In this document: piece after piece, positions 18,222 through 27,400 of the stretch
Layout: each line of letters opens with the position of its first letter
Position numbering within the stretch: the first letter of the stretch is position 1
Source of the DNA: Massilia sp. ST3
GTDB taxonomy: Bacteria > Pseudomonadota > Gammaproteobacteria > Burkholderiales > Burkholderiaceae_D
NCBI RefSeq assembly: GCF_018119405.1
Contig: NZ_JAGPWC010000010.1
Coordinates: forward strand, 1-64,000
Direction: 5' to 3'
Length of the DNA: 64,000 nucleotides
The notes under the pieces: model-generated
Database searches by the model: none
What the model was told of the DNA's origin: nothing
The model's input: only the letters and a program-made list of their open reading frames with translations
Translations under genes and position numbers: made by a program

Positions 18222-19238
18222 ATGTCTCTATTCATTCGCATCACGGCCGGCTTGCTCTCCCTCGCCGCAGTGCTCCCGGCACTCGCCGCCCAAGTCAGCG
18301 TCCACGACCCCGTCATGGCCAAGGACGGCAACAAGTACTACCTCTTCAGCACCGGTCCCGGCATCACCTTCTACAGCTCCAGCGACATGAAGACCTGGAA
18401 GCCGGAAGGCCGCGTCTTCCCCGGCGAACCCGCCTGGGCCAGGAAGGCCGCGCCCACCTTCAACGACCACATCTGGGCCCCGGACATCTACCACCACAAC
18501 GGCAAGTACTACCTGTACTATTCCGTCTCCGGCTTCGGCAAGAACACCTCCGGCATCGGCGTGACCACCAACGCCACGCTCGACCCGCGCGCGCCCAACT
18601 ACCGCTGGGAAGACCAGGGCATGGTGCTGCAATCGGTCCCGGGCCGCGACCTGTGGAACGCCATCGATTCGCACGTCATCGACGACGAGAAGGGCACGCC
18701 ATGGATGTCCTTCGGCTCCTTCTGGTCCGGCCTCAAGCTGGTCAAGCTCGACGCCAGCCGCACGAAGCTGGCCGAGCCCCAGGAATGGCACACGATCGCC
18801 CGCCGTGACCGCCCGGCCTTCACCCCTGACGAAGAACCCGGCGCCGGCCATATCGAAGCGCCTTTCATCATGCGCAAGAACGGCTGGTACTACCTGTTCG
18901 CGTCCTGGGACCTGTGCTGCAAGGCCAAGGACAGCACCTACAAGGTGGTGGTCGGCCGCGCGAAGGCGGTCACCGGCCCTTACCTCGACCGCAATGGCGT
19001 CGACATGGCCAAGGGCGGCGGCTCGCTCGTGATCCAGGGCGACAGCGCTTGGCGTGCCCTGGGCCACAACAGCGCCTATACCTTCGACGGCAGGGACTAC
19101 ATGGTGCTGCACGCCTACGAGACCGCCGACAAGTACCTGCAAAAGCTGAAAGTCCTCGAAATGAAGTGGGACAAGGATGGCTGGCCGACGGTGGACCAGA
19201 GGGACCTCAACCGCTACCAGAGCAGCCTGCAGAAATGA
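18222..19238 (+). CDS. Secreted GH43 endo-arabinanase (arabinan endo-1,5-alpha-L-arabinosidase)
   Basis: This 338-residue GH43 enzyme has a signal peptide (MSLFIRITAGLLSLAAVLPALA). The catalytic triad reads as Asp29 (VHDPVMAKD), Asp149 (NAIDSHVIDD) and Glu212 (GHIEAPFIM), the arrangement of endo-1,5-arabinanases. It cuts the arabinan backbone outside the inner membrane, making oligomers for the TonB receptor and symporter upstream. The start at 18222 has AGGA about 8 bases upstream; an upstream ATG at 18144 lies inside the repeat. It overlaps the next gene by ATGA. Confidence 0.92.
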   Translation: MSLFIRITAGLLSLAAVLPALAAQVSVHDPVMAKDGNKYYLFSTGPGITFYSSSDMKTWKPEGRVFPGEPAWARKAAPTFNDHIWAPDIYHHNGKYYLYYSVSGFGKNTSGIGVTTNATLDPRAPNYRWEDQGMVLQSVPGRDLWNAIDSHVIDDEKGTPWMSFGSFWSGLKLVKLDASRTKLAEPQEWHTIARRDRPAFTPDEEPGAGHIEAPFIMRKNGWYYLFASWDLCCKAKDSTYKVVVGRAKAVTGPYLDRNGVDMAKGGGSLVIQGDSAWRALGHNSAYTFDGRDYMVLHAYETADKYLQKLKVLEMKWDKDGWPTVDQRDLNRYQSSLQK

Positions 19239-21580
19239 AGATACGGATCGCGGCCTTGAGTCTCCTCGTCGCCGGCGCATGGGCGCAGGCGGCCGACCTG
19301 TTCCCCCTGGCGGACGTCAGGCTCAGGCCCGGTCCCTTCCTGGACGCCCAGACCACCAACCTGAACTACCTGATGGCGCTGGAGCCGGACCGGCTGCTCG
19401 CTCCCTTCCTGCGCGAAGCCGGCCTGGAACCGCGCAAGCCCAGCTACGGCAACTGGGAATCGACGGGACTGGACGGCCACATGGGCGGCCACTACCTGTC
19501 GGCGCTGGCGCTGATGCACGCCTCGACCGGCGACGGCGAAGTGCTGCGCCGGTTGAACTACTTCGTCGCGGAGCTCAAGCGCGCGCAGCAGGCCAATGGC
19601 GACGGCTACCTCGGCGGCATTCCCGGCGGCCGCCAGGCCTGGCGCGACATCGCGGCCGGCAAGCTGGAGGCGGACAACTTCTCCGTCAACGGCAAGTGGG
19701 TGCCCTGGTATAACCTGCACAAGGTCTTTGCCGGCCTGCGCGACGCCTACCGCTATGCCGGCAACGAGGATGCGAAGGCGATGCTCATCGGGCTGTCCGA
19801 CTGGGCACTGGGGCTGAGCTCGCGCCTGTCCGAACAGCAGATGCAGCAGATGCTGCGCAGCGAGCATGGCGGCATGAACGAGATCTTCGCCGACGTCGCG
19901 CAGATGACGGGCGACCGCAAGTACATGGACCTGGCACTACGCTTCTCGCACCAGGCCATCCTCCAGCCGCTGGAGAAGGGCGAAGACAAACTGACCGGCC
20001 TGCACGCCAATACCCAGATCCCGAAGGTGATCGGCTTCAAGCGCATCGCCGACCTGACGCAGCGCGAGGACCTGGACAAGGCCGCCAGGTTCTTCTGGCA
20101 GACCGTCGTCGAGCACCGGACGGTGGCGATCGGCGGCAACAGCGTCAAGGAGCACTTCCACGACCAGAAGGACTTCGGCCCGATGATCAACGAGGTCGAG
20201 GGGCCCGAGACCTGCAATACCTACAACATGCTCAAGCTCACAGGCATGCTGTTCCAGTCGGAGCAGAAGGGCAGCTACGGCGATTACTACGAACGCGCAC
20301 TGTACAACCACATCCTGTCGTCCCAGCGGCCGGGCGGCGGTTTCGTCTACTTCACGCCGATGCGGCCGAACCACTACCGCGTGTACTCGCAGGTGGACCA
20401 GGGCATGTGGTGCTGCGTGGGCTCGGGTATCGAGAGCCACGCCAAGTACGGGGAGTTCATCTACGCCCACGAAGGCGACGCCTTGTTCGTCAACCTGTTC
20501 GTGCCTTCGACCCTGAACTGGCGCGAACGCGGCGTCAAGCTGACCCAGAGCACGCGCTTCCCGGATGCGGACAGCACGCGCCTGACGGTGGACCAGGGCG
20601 GCAGGTTCACCATGAAGATCCGCTATCCGTCCTGGGTGGCGCCGGGCCGCATGCAGGTCAAGGTCAACGGCAAGGCGGTCAAGATCGACGGCCATCCGGG
20701 CAGCTATGTGAGCGTGGCGCGGGATTGGAAGAAGGGCGACCGCGTCGACGTCCAGCTGCCGATGACGACCCGCCTGGAGCAGATGCCGGACAAGTCGAAC
20801 TACTATGCCGTCCTGCATGGCCCCGTGGTGCTGGCGGCGAAGACCCGCCTGTTCGCCGACGAAAAGCTCGACTCCCTGGCCGACGACTCGCGCATGGGGC
20901 ATATCGCCAATGGCCAGATGTGCCCCCTGGAGGCGGCGCCGATGTTCGTCAGCGATTCGAAGGACTTTGTCCGCAAGTTCAAGCCCGTCAAGGGCAAGCC
21001 GCTGACCTTCACCGCGCCCGGGCTGGTGCATGGGGCGGATGGCGCCCGGACCGAGTTCATTCCCTTCTTCCGCCTGCACGAGTCGCGCTACACGATGTAC
21101 TGGCAGCATTCGACGCCGGCTGGCCTGCAGCAGCTACAGGACGCGAACGCCGCCCGCGAGGCGGAGCGCCTGGCGCTGGACGCCCGCACCATCGACCAGG
21201 TGGCGCCGGGTGAGCAGCAGCCGGAGTCGGACCACTTCTTCAAGGGGGAGGGGAGCGAGGCCGGGATCAACAACGGTCGGCACTGGCGGCATGCGAGCAA
21301 GTGGTTCAGCTATGAGCTGAACGATCCGAAGCAGGAGGCGAAAGTGCTGCGCCTGAGTTTTGCCAAGGCAGATGCGGGGCGGCAGTTCGATGTGCTGGTC
21401 AATGGACAGCTGCTGGCGCAGGTGACCTTGACGGCGGAGGCGAAGGACGAGATCTATACAGTGGATTATCCGATTCCGGAGGCGATGCGGGCGGCTGCGC
21501 AGGGGAAGATGAGTGTGCGCTTTGTCGCGCGGCTGGGATCGGTGGCGGGTGGATTGTACGGGCTGCGCTTACTTCGTTAG
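19235..21580 (+). CDS. Secreted beta-L-arabinofuranosidase (GH127 family)
   Basis: This 781-residue protein has a short signal peptide (MKIRIAALSLLVAGAWAQA) and the GH127 (alpha/alpha)6 barrel. The zinc/nucleophile residues are all present: Glu325 and Cys327 (PETCNTYN), then Cys393 and Cys394 (MWCCVGSG), matching the E-x-C and CC pattern of Bifidobacterium HypBA1, where a zinc-bound Cys is the nucleophile. The start is the ATG overlapping the stop of the endo-arabinanase gene; longer upstream extensions would run through that gene. It would remove beta-linked arabinofuranose, as in extensin-type or pectic glycans, widening the substrate range of the locus. Confidence 0.92.
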   Translation: MKIRIAALSLLVAGAWAQAADLFPLADVRLRPGPFLDAQTTNLNYLMALEPDRLLAPFLREAGLEPRKPSYGNWESTGLDGHMGGHYLSALALMHASTGDGEVLRRLNYFVAELKRAQQANGDGYLGGIPGGRQAWRDIAAGKLEADNFSVNGKWVPWYNLHKVFAGLRDAYRYAGNEDAKAMLIGLSDWALGLSSRLSEQQMQQMLRSEHGGMNEIFADVAQMTGDRKYMDLALRFSHQAILQPLEKGEDKLTGLHANTQIPKVIGFKRIADLTQREDLDKAARFFWQTVVEHRTVAIGGNSVKEHFHDQKDFGPMINEVEGPETCNTYNMLKLTGMLFQSEQKGSYGDYYERALYNHILSSQRPGGGFVYFTPMRPNHYRVYSQVDQGMWCCVGSGIESHAKYGEFIYAHEGDALFVNLFVPSTLNWRERGVKLTQSTRFPDADSTRLTVDQGGRFTMKIRYPSWVAPGRMQVKVNGKAVKIDGHPGSYVSVARDWKKGDRVDVQLPMTTRLEQMPDKSNYYAVLHGPVVLAAKTRLFADEKLDSLADDSRMGHIANGQMCPLEAAPMFVSDSKDFVRKFKPVKGKPLTFTAPGLVHGADGARTEFIPFFRLHESRYTMYWQHSTPAGLQQLQDANAAREAERLALDARTIDQVAPGEQQPESDHFFKGEGSEAGINNGRHWRHASKWFSYELNDPKQEAKVLRLSFAKADAGRQFDVLVNGQLLAQVTLTAEAKDEIYTVDYPIPEAMRAAAQGKMSVRFVARLGSVAGGLYGLRLLR

Positions 21581-21607
21581 CGATCACGCGCCTGTTTTCC
21601 ACCCGCG

Positions 21608-21679
21608 GGGGGGGGGGCGGGGGGGGGGGGCCGGGGGGGGGGGGGGGGGCGGGGGGGGGGGGGGGGCCCGGGGGGGGGG
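21608..21679. other. Low-complexity G tract interrupting a gene
   Basis: About 70 bases are almost entirely G, with scattered C. A transporter reading frame begins without a start directly at its right edge, so real sequence appears to be missing here. It resembles a short-read assembly artefact. Confidence 0.7.
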
Positions 21680-21778
21680 TTCGTGTTCTTTGCCGAGCAC
21701 CTGTCGCTGGCGCGGCTGGGGTGCATGGGGCTGATTTTTGTGGGGATCGCGGGGTTGAAGACCTTGGGGGTGGATTGA
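21680..21778 (+). pseudogene. C-terminal fragment of an SMR-family drug/metabolite transporter
   Basis: Thirty-two codons ending in TGA read FVFFAEHLSLARLGCMG and continue through a hydrophobic helix to GLKTLGVD. This is the last helix and loop of small multidrug resistance (EmrE/SugE-like) proteins, whose C-terminus has a similar EhLs...G...LI..G..gLK pattern. The remaining roughly 75 residues should lie upstream, but the sequence there is a G tract. The gene is either broken or, more likely, intact in the genome and lost in assembly. The fragment is too short for a firm subfamily. Confidence 0.55.
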
Positions 21779-21787
21779 GCGTTACTT

Positions 21788-21900
21788 CAACTTGGGCCCC
21801 CGCCTTCGCGGGGGTGACGGTTTTAAGGGCAGTGATACTGTCAATCCTGCCACCACCCTACGCCCCGTCACCCCCGCGAAGGCGGGGGCCCAGGTTTGCC
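21788..21900. repeat. Family B intergenic palindromic repeat (long form)
   Basis: The left arm CAACTTGGGCCCCCGCCTTC and the right arm, its inverted copy (GAAGGCGGGGGCCCAGGTTTG), are separated by about 50 bases. It lies between the converging SMR fragment and the TonB-like gene and could act as a two-way terminator. Confidence 0.8.
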
Positions 21901-21919
21901 GAATCAGCCACTACCCTAT

Positions 21920-22858
21920 CTACCCCCTCGGCGGCTTGTACTCCGGGAACATCTCCTTGTACAGGAACTGCATCAGCTCCTCCGTATCCTGCGGCCTTGC
22001 GCTCAGCTTCACGACACGCCCCAGGCGATGCGAATCCCACTCGAAGTCGCCGGTTTTTTCACGACGGATGAGTTCGATCATCTTCTTGACCACCGCCGTC
22101 TCGACATCCGGCTCGCTGCCCTGCTCCACGGTCACCTGCGTCAGCCAGCGCCGCTTGAAGTTGGGATTCCAGCCGCGGAAGCGCAAGTCCATGCTGTGGA
22201 AGGTCTTGTTCGACACCGAGAAGATGCCCCCGGTCTCGTTGCGGTCGTCGCGTCCGCGGCCGTTGATGGCGGCGATGTTGGCCAGCGCCCGGGCCTGGCC
22301 ACGCGCGGCTTCGCTTTCCTCGCTCGGGGTGTCGCCGCCGGTCTGGGCGCCGCGCTGCCTGCGGCGCGCTTCGATCGCCGCGGCCATGTCCATCTCCGGC
22401 GGCGCCTCGGTCTTCGGTTGGGGCGTGGGCTTGGCGACTTCTTCCGGCTTTTCGTCCGGCAAGGTGATCGTGTCCGGCAAGCGCTGCACCTCGATCCGCT
22501 CGGGCTTCGGGCGCGGCGCGTTCTTGTTGGGCGAAGGCTTGGGAACCGGCTTGGGCGCCTGCTGGCGCGGCGCAGGCTTCGGCTGTTGCAGCGGGGCAAC
22601 GTAGACCACTTCGCTCTCGCGCTCGGCCGCCGGGCGCGCCTTCTTGTCCTCGCTCTCGGGCTTGAACAGGTAGAGGGCGATCAAGAGCAGGTGCAGGCCG
22701 ATCGTGCCCGCCAGGCCCAAGCGGTTCGGTCCCTGCCGGCCATAGGTCGGCGCCGGGCGCGACGATAGTGGCTGCCCGCAATGTGCGCACACATCGCTGT
22801 CTTCCTCGTAGGTATGGGAATGGTCACGCAAGGTCGTACGGTTTCCTGGAAGCGGCAT
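21920..22858 (-). CDS. TonB-like membrane protein with N-terminal zinc ribbon, function unknown
   Basis: In this 312-residue protein, residues about 23-30 read CAHCGQPL, one half of a possible zinc ribbon. One membrane helix follows (LGLAGTIGLHLLLIALYLF), then a long Pro/Lys/Glu-rich stretch (about 90-165) like the periplasmic spacer of TonB, an Ala/Arg-rich helix and a C-terminal globular part (FHSMDLRFRGWNPNFKRRW onward). The topology resembles TonB, but the C-terminal domain is not recognisably a TonB domain. The start is uncertain, since no good ribosome site precedes 22858. It lies just downstream of the RND pump genes on the same strand but separated by 157 bases and a hairpin. Confidence 0.7.
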   Translation of the reverse strand: MPLPGNRTTLRDHSHTYEEDSDVCAHCGQPLSSRPAPTYGRQGPNRLGLAGTIGLHLLLIALYLFKPESEDKKARPAAERESEVVYVAPLQQPKPAPRQQAPKPVPKPSPNKNAPRPKPERIEVQRLPDTITLPDEKPEEVAKPTPQPKTEAPPEMDMAAAIEARRRQRGAQTGGDTPSEESEAARGQARALANIAAINGRGRDDRNETGGIFSVSNKTFHSMDLRFRGWNPNFKRRWLTQVTVEQGSEPDVETAVVKKMIELIRREKTGDFEWDSHRLGRVVKLSARPQDTEELMQFLYKEMFPEYKPPRG

Positions 22859-22982
22859 CTGTAAAAGCGGCAGAGAAAGCGCAGTCTAACCGTTTTGGGT
22901 CCGCGGCGCACCTGATGTGCTGCACAGCTTGCCCAAGCGGACCTTGAAGGATGTTACAGAATGTTTCCAGCGGGCGAATACC

Positions 22983-23008
22983 GGCCGGCATGGAAACCCA
23001 TGCCGGCC
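22983..23008 (-). terminator. Strong hairpin after the RND operon
   Basis: An 11-bp perfect stem (GGCCGGCATGG with CCATGCCGGCC) with a 4-base loop sits just after the RND permease stop. No T run follows in the minus direction, so termination may be Rho-assisted. Confidence 0.45.
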
Positions 23009-23015
23009 CTTTGCA

Positions 23016-26000
23016 TTAATGCACGGCTTCGAGCTTGGCCAGCTGCTCGTCGGTCATGGGACCGGTGCCGCTGAACCTGTCGAGGTACAGATAGATGACT
23101 GGAGTGATGTAGAGCGTGATCACCTGCGAGAAGATCAGGCCGCCCACCACCGCCAGGCCGAGCGGCTGGCGCAGCTCGGCGCCGGCGCCGATGCCCAGCG
23201 CGATCGGCAGCGCGCCCATCATCGCCGCCAGGGTGGTCATCAGGATCGGACGGAAGCGCAGGATGCAGGCTTCGCGGATCGCTTCCTGGGGTTTCAGCCC
23301 ATGGCTGCGCTGGGCCTCGAGCGCGAAGTCGATCATCATGATCGCGTTCTTCTTGACGATACCGATCAGCATCAGGATGCCGATCATGGCGATCAGGGTC
23401 AGGTCCATGTCGAACAGCCACAAGGTCAGCAGCGCCCCCACCGCCGCCGACGGCAGGCCGGCCAGGATGGTCAGCGGGTGGATGTAGCTCTCGTACAGCA
23501 CGCCCAGCAGCACGTAGATGACGCCGATCGCGGCGACGATCAGGATCAGCTGGCTCGACTGGGTGTCCTTGAACACCGCGGCGTCGCCGCCGTAGTTGGT
23601 GATGATCGAGGCCGGCAGCTTCATCTCGCGCCCCATCTCCTCGATGGCGGTGGTGGCGTCGCCCAGCGGCACCCCCGGCGCCAGGTTGAAGGAGAGCGTG
23701 ATCGCCTGCAGCTGGCCCTGGTGGTTGACGGCCAGCGGGCCGACCGTGCGCTTGACGGTGGCGAAGCTGGACAGCTTGACCAGGTCGCCATTCTTGCTGC
23801 GCACGGAGACCCGCGACAGCGCCTCGTCGTAGTAGCGGTCCGCGGCGGCCGCCTCCAGGATCACGAAGTAGCTGGCCGCGGTCGAGTAGATGGTCGAGAC
23901 CTGGCGCTCGCCGAAGGAGGCGTACAGCACGGTGCGCACGTCGGCCATTTCCACGCCCAGCAGCGCGGCCTTGTCGCGGTCGATGTCGATGGTCGCCTGC
24001 AAGGCCTTGTTCTGCGAATCGCTGGTGACGTCGCGGAAGCGGTCGTCGGCGCGCATGCGCTCCAGGAACTGCTCGGCCCACTGGCCGATCTCGCCGCCCG
24101 ACACGCTCTGCAGGGTGTACTGGTAGCGGCTTTTGCTCTGGCGGCCGCCCAGCTGCAGGTTCTGCACCGGCGACATGAACACCTGCACGCCGGCGACCTG
24201 GCGCGTGGCCTTGCGCAGCTCGTCGACCACCAGCGGCATCGGCGGACGCTCGCTGCGCGGCTTGAGCACCAGGAACATGCGGCCGGTGTTGCCGCCGCCG
24301 GTGAAGGAGGTGGTGTCCTGCACGTAGGGACTGGCGCGCACGATGTCGACCACCTTGCCGTGCAGCTCGGCCAGCTTGGCCGAGGAGGTGTCTTCCGAGG
24401 CCTCGACCGTCACGCGCAGCTGGCCGATATCTTCTTCAGGGAAGAAGCCCTTCGGCATGGTCATGTAGAGCACGGCGGTCAGCACGAAGGTGCCCAGCGC
24501 CAGCATCAGCACCAGGAAGCGGTGGCGCAGCGCCATGTCGAGGGTGCGGCCATAGGCGTCGCGCACGTTGACGAACATGGCTTCGAAGCGGCGGCCGACC
24601 CAGGACATCTCGTGCGGGGCGACGTGGCCGCCGCCCTTGAGCAGGCGCGAGCACAGCATCGGCACCAGGGTCAGCGACACCGCCGCCGACACCAGCACCG
24701 CCAGGCCGACGATGACGGCGAATTCGCGGAACAGCAGGCCGATCACGCCCGGCATGAAGAAGATCGGGATGAACACCGCCACCAGCGAGATCGAGATCGA
24801 GATGATGGTGAAGCCCATCTCGCGCGCGCCGACCAGGGCCGCCTGCATCGGCTTCTTGCCCATCTCCATGTGGCGCACGATGTTTTCCAGCACCACGATG
24901 GCGTCGTCGACCACCAGGCCGACCGCCAGGGTGATGCCCAGCAGGGAAATGTTGTCCAGGCTGTAGCCGAGCGCATACAGGAGCGACAGCGCGCCCAGCA
25001 GCGAGATCGGCACCGTCACCGCCGGGATGAAGGTCGCGGCCAGGCGGTGCAGGAACAGGAAGATGACCAGGATCACCAGCACCACGGTGCCGGCCAGGGT
25101 CAGGTTGACGTCGTGGATCGCCTCGCGGATCGAGGTCGAGCGGTCGTTGACCAGGTGGATCTTGATCGAGGCCGGCAGCTGCTGCTCGAAGCGCGGGATC
25201 AGGGCGCGCACCGCATCCACCACCTCGACCGTGTTGGCGTTCGGCTGGCGCTGGACCATCAGCGAGATCGAGCGTTCGCCGTTGAGGCTGCCCAGGGCCT
25301 TGACCGACTGGTAGCTGTCCTCGACCTCGGCCACGTCGCGCAGGCGCACCGGCATGCCGTCGCGGGTGGCGACGATCAGGCCGGCGAAGTCGCTGGCCCG
25401 CATCAGCTGGCCGCCGCCCTGGATGGTCAGGGTCTGGCTCGGGCCGTCCAGGATGCCCAGCGGGGTGTTGGAATTGGCCGCGCGCAGCGCCGTCGCCAGC
25501 TCGTCCATCGAGATATTGCGCGCGTTCATCAGGTCGGACTTGGCGCGCACCCGCACCGCGAAGCGTTTCTGGCCGTTGATGCCCACCTGGGATACGCCCT
25601 TCACGGTCGAGATTGCCGGCGAGATCAGGTTTTCGGCGTAGTCGTTCAGTTGCGACAAGTCCATCGACGGCGAGGTGATGTGCGCGAACAGGATCGGCGC
25701 GTCGGCCGGATTGACCTTGCGGTAGGACGGCAGGTCGGTCATTTCCTGGGGCAGCTGGCGCTGGGCCGCCAGCAGGGCGGCCTGGACGTCCACGGCGGCG
25801 CGGTCGACGTCGATCTTGGTGTCGAATTCCAGGGTCAGGTTGGTATTGCCCTGGGTGCTGGTCGAGGTGATCAGGTTGATGCCGGCAATGGTGGAGAACT
25901 GTTTCTCGAGCGGCAGCGCGACCGAGGACGCCATGGTTTCCGGGCTGGCGCCCGGCAGGTTGGCGTTGACGTTGATGACCGGCGTGTTATAGCTCGGCAG

Positions 26001-26108
26001 CGCGGCGACCGGGATGTGCAGGTAGGCCAGCACGCCGACCAGCACCAGGCTGATCGACAGCAGCACCACCATCACCGGCCGGCGGATACACAGTTCGGAC
26101 AGGTTCAT
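23016..26108 (-). CDS. RND multidrug efflux permease (HAE1/MdtB-type)
   Basis: This 1030-residue inner-membrane proton antiporter has the AcrB-like layout: helix 1 (RPVMVVLLSISLVLVGVLAY), a periplasmic porter domain, helices 2-6, a second porter domain and helices 7-12. The helix 4 motif LAVGLVVDDAIVVLENI holds the paired Asp residues of the proton relay. Composition (LPSYNTPVINVNANLPGA, FSTIAGINLITS) resembles the MdtB/MdtC/MuxB group. It overlaps the upstream adaptor gene by four bases. No outer-membrane TolC-type gene is nearby, so the pump must use an external channel. Regulation by the two-component system next door is plausible. Confidence 0.93.
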   Translation of the reverse strand: MNLSELCIRRPVMVVLLSISLVLVGVLAYLHIPVAALPSYNTPVINVNANLPGASPETMASSVALPLEKQFSTIAGINLITSTSTQGNTNLTLEFDTKIDVDRAAVDVQAALLAAQRQLPQEMTDLPSYRKVNPADAPILFAHITSPSMDLSQLNDYAENLISPAISTVKGVSQVGINGQKRFAVRVRAKSDLMNARNISMDELATALRAANSNTPLGILDGPSQTLTIQGGGQLMRASDFAGLIVATRDGMPVRLRDVAEVEDSYQSVKALGSLNGERSISLMVQRQPNANTVEVVDAVRALIPRFEQQLPASIKIHLVNDRSTSIREAIHDVNLTLAGTVVLVILVIFLFLHRLAATFIPAVTVPISLLGALSLLYALGYSLDNISLLGITLAVGLVVDDAIVVLENIVRHMEMGKKPMQAALVGAREMGFTIISISISLVAVFIPIFFMPGVIGLLFREFAVIVGLAVLVSAAVSLTLVPMLCSRLLKGGGHVAPHEMSWVGRRFEAMFVNVRDAYGRTLDMALRHRFLVLMLALGTFVLTAVLYMTMPKGFFPEEDIGQLRVTVEASEDTSSAKLAELHGKVVDIVRASPYVQDTTSFTGGGNTGRMFLVLKPRSERPPMPLVVDELRKATRQVAGVQVFMSPVQNLQLGGRQSKSRYQYTLQSVSGGEIGQWAEQFLERMRADDRFRDVTSDSQNKALQATIDIDRDKAALLGVEMADVRTVLYASFGERQVSTIYSTAASYFVILEAAAADRYYDEALSRVSVRSKNGDLVKLSSFATVKRTVGPLAVNHQGQLQAITLSFNLAPGVPLGDATTAIEEMGREMKLPASIITNYGGDAAVFKDTQSSQLILIVAAIGVIYVLLGVLYESYIHPLTILAGLPSAAVGALLTLWLFDMDLTLIAMIGILMLIGIVKKNAIMMIDFALEAQRSHGLKPQEAIREACILRFRPILMTTLAAMMGALPIALGIGAGAELRQPLGLAVVGGLIFSQVITLYITPVIYLYLDRFSGTGPMTDEQLAKLEAVH

Positions 26109-27304
26109 GCCGATTCCTTCTTGGCTTTCGGGCCCGCTTCGGCCTTGCCGCTCCCCTTGCCGCCCTGCTGGCCGGCCATCCGGATCTTGCCGCCCGGACG
26201 CAGGTTCTGCTTGCCCTCGGTGATCACTTTTTCATTGCCCGCCAGGCCGCTCACGGCGGCGTAGTCGCCAAAGCCGTGCAGGCGCTTGACCGGCACCTGG
26301 CGCGCCGCGTTGTCCTCGCCGGCCACGTACACGAAGGTGCCGCTGGTCGCGTTGATGATGGCCGCCTGCGGGATCACCACGGCGTCCTTCAAGGTCTGCA
26401 CGGTGACACGGGCGGTCACGTACTGGCCCGGCCACAGGCTGGCGCCCGGGTTGGCGAACTCGCCCTTGACGCGGATGGTGCCGGCTTGCGGATCGACGGT
26501 GTTGTCGATGAAGCTCAGGCGACCGGCGACTTGCGGCGAGGCCTCGTTGACCTGGGCGCGCACCTCGACCTTGCCCTGCCGCTGCGCGGCCAGCAGCGAG
26601 GCCAGCGAGGATTCCGGCAGGGTGAAGGAGACATTGATCGGGTCGAGCTGGGTGACCGTGGTCAGCGAGGTGGTGGGCTGCACCAGGGCGCCCGGATGCA
26701 CGTCGATGGCGCCCACCCGGCCCGACATCGGGGCGCGGATCGTGGTGTAGCTGGCCGCGACCTGGCTGGCGCGGGCGGCGGCGCTGTTACTCTGCACCAG
26801 GGCGCGCTGGGCTTCGACCTGGCTCTGCAGCGAATCGAGGGCGCTCTGGGCCAGGAATTTCTGGGCCACCAGTTCCTGGCTGCGCTTGAGCTGGCGCTCG
26901 AGGTCGGCCAGGGTCGCGCGGTCGCGCGCCACCTGGGCCTGGGCCTGGGCCACGGCGGCGCGGTCGGCGCGGTCGTCGAGCGAGAACATCAGCTGGCCTT
27001 CCTTGACGAAATCGCCTTCCTTGATGTGCACCTGGCGGATGGTGGCCGTGGTCTGGGGATGCAGGTCGACCGTGCGCAGCGGCGTGACGGTGCCGTTGGC
27101 GAGCAGCTCCACGCCCACGTCCTGGCGCTGCGGCGCCACCACGTTGACGGTGACCGGCGGCTGGCCGCCGCCGGGGCCGCCCTGCCCGCCCTTGCCACCC
27201 TTGCCATTGTCGGCATGGGCCCCGCCGTCCGAATTCACGTACCATGCGCCGGCCAGCGCCAGCGCGGCGATCCCGCCAACCACTGCTACATTCTTCTTTT
27301 TCAT
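26105..27304 (-). CDS. RND efflux periplasmic adaptor (membrane fusion protein)
   Basis: This 399-residue adaptor has an N-terminal membrane anchor (NVAVVGGIAALALAGAWYV), a Gly/Lys-rich linker, lipoyl half-motifs, an alpha-helical hairpin (about residues 130-190, ERQLKRSQELVAQKFLAQ) and a beta-barrel (TQLDPINVSFTLPESSL), as in MdtA/AcrA. The start at 27304 is chosen because MKKKN opens the signal/anchor and AGGGACAGG lies just upstream; an ATG at 27385 adds non-family residues. The C-terminus is Lys/Gly-rich. It is translationally coupled to the permease. Confidence 0.92.
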   Translation of the reverse strand: MKKKNVAVVGGIAALALAGAWYVNSDGGAHADNGKGGKGGQGGPGGGQPPVTVNVVAPQRQDVGVELLANGTVTPLRTVDLHPQTTATIRQVHIKEGDFVKEGQLMFSLDDRADRAAVAQAQAQVARDRATLADLERQLKRSQELVAQKFLAQSALDSLQSQVEAQRALVQSNSAAARASQVAASYTTIRAPMSGRVGAIDVHPGALVQPTTSLTTVTQLDPINVSFTLPESSLASLLAAQRQGKVEVRAQVNEASPQVAGRLSFIDNTVDPQAGTIRVKGEFANPGASLWPGQYVTARVTVQTLKDAVVIPQAAIINATSGTFVYVAGEDNAARQVPVKRLHGFGDYAAVSGLAGNEKVITEGKQNLRPGGKIRMAGQQGGKGSGKAEAGPKAKKESA

Positions 27305-27400
27305 TCCTGTCCCTTGGCCGCCTGCCCAGGCGGCGCTGTCATATGGTGATTGGCGCGCCAACGCGGCCGGGCCGCATTCTCGCAAACCTTTATTACGAGC

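Noticed and set aside
18914-19234. In-frame upstream extension of the GH127 gene
   Set aside because: It would overlap the endo-arabinanase gene over 320 bases and place non-family sequence ahead of a clear signal peptide at 19235.
22917-26264. Very long open frame (over 1100 codons) on the plus strand opposite the RND permease and adaptor
   Set aside because: Its product is His/Arg/Gln-rich low-complexity sequence typical of GC-rich antisense frames, while the minus strand encodes a full RND permease.
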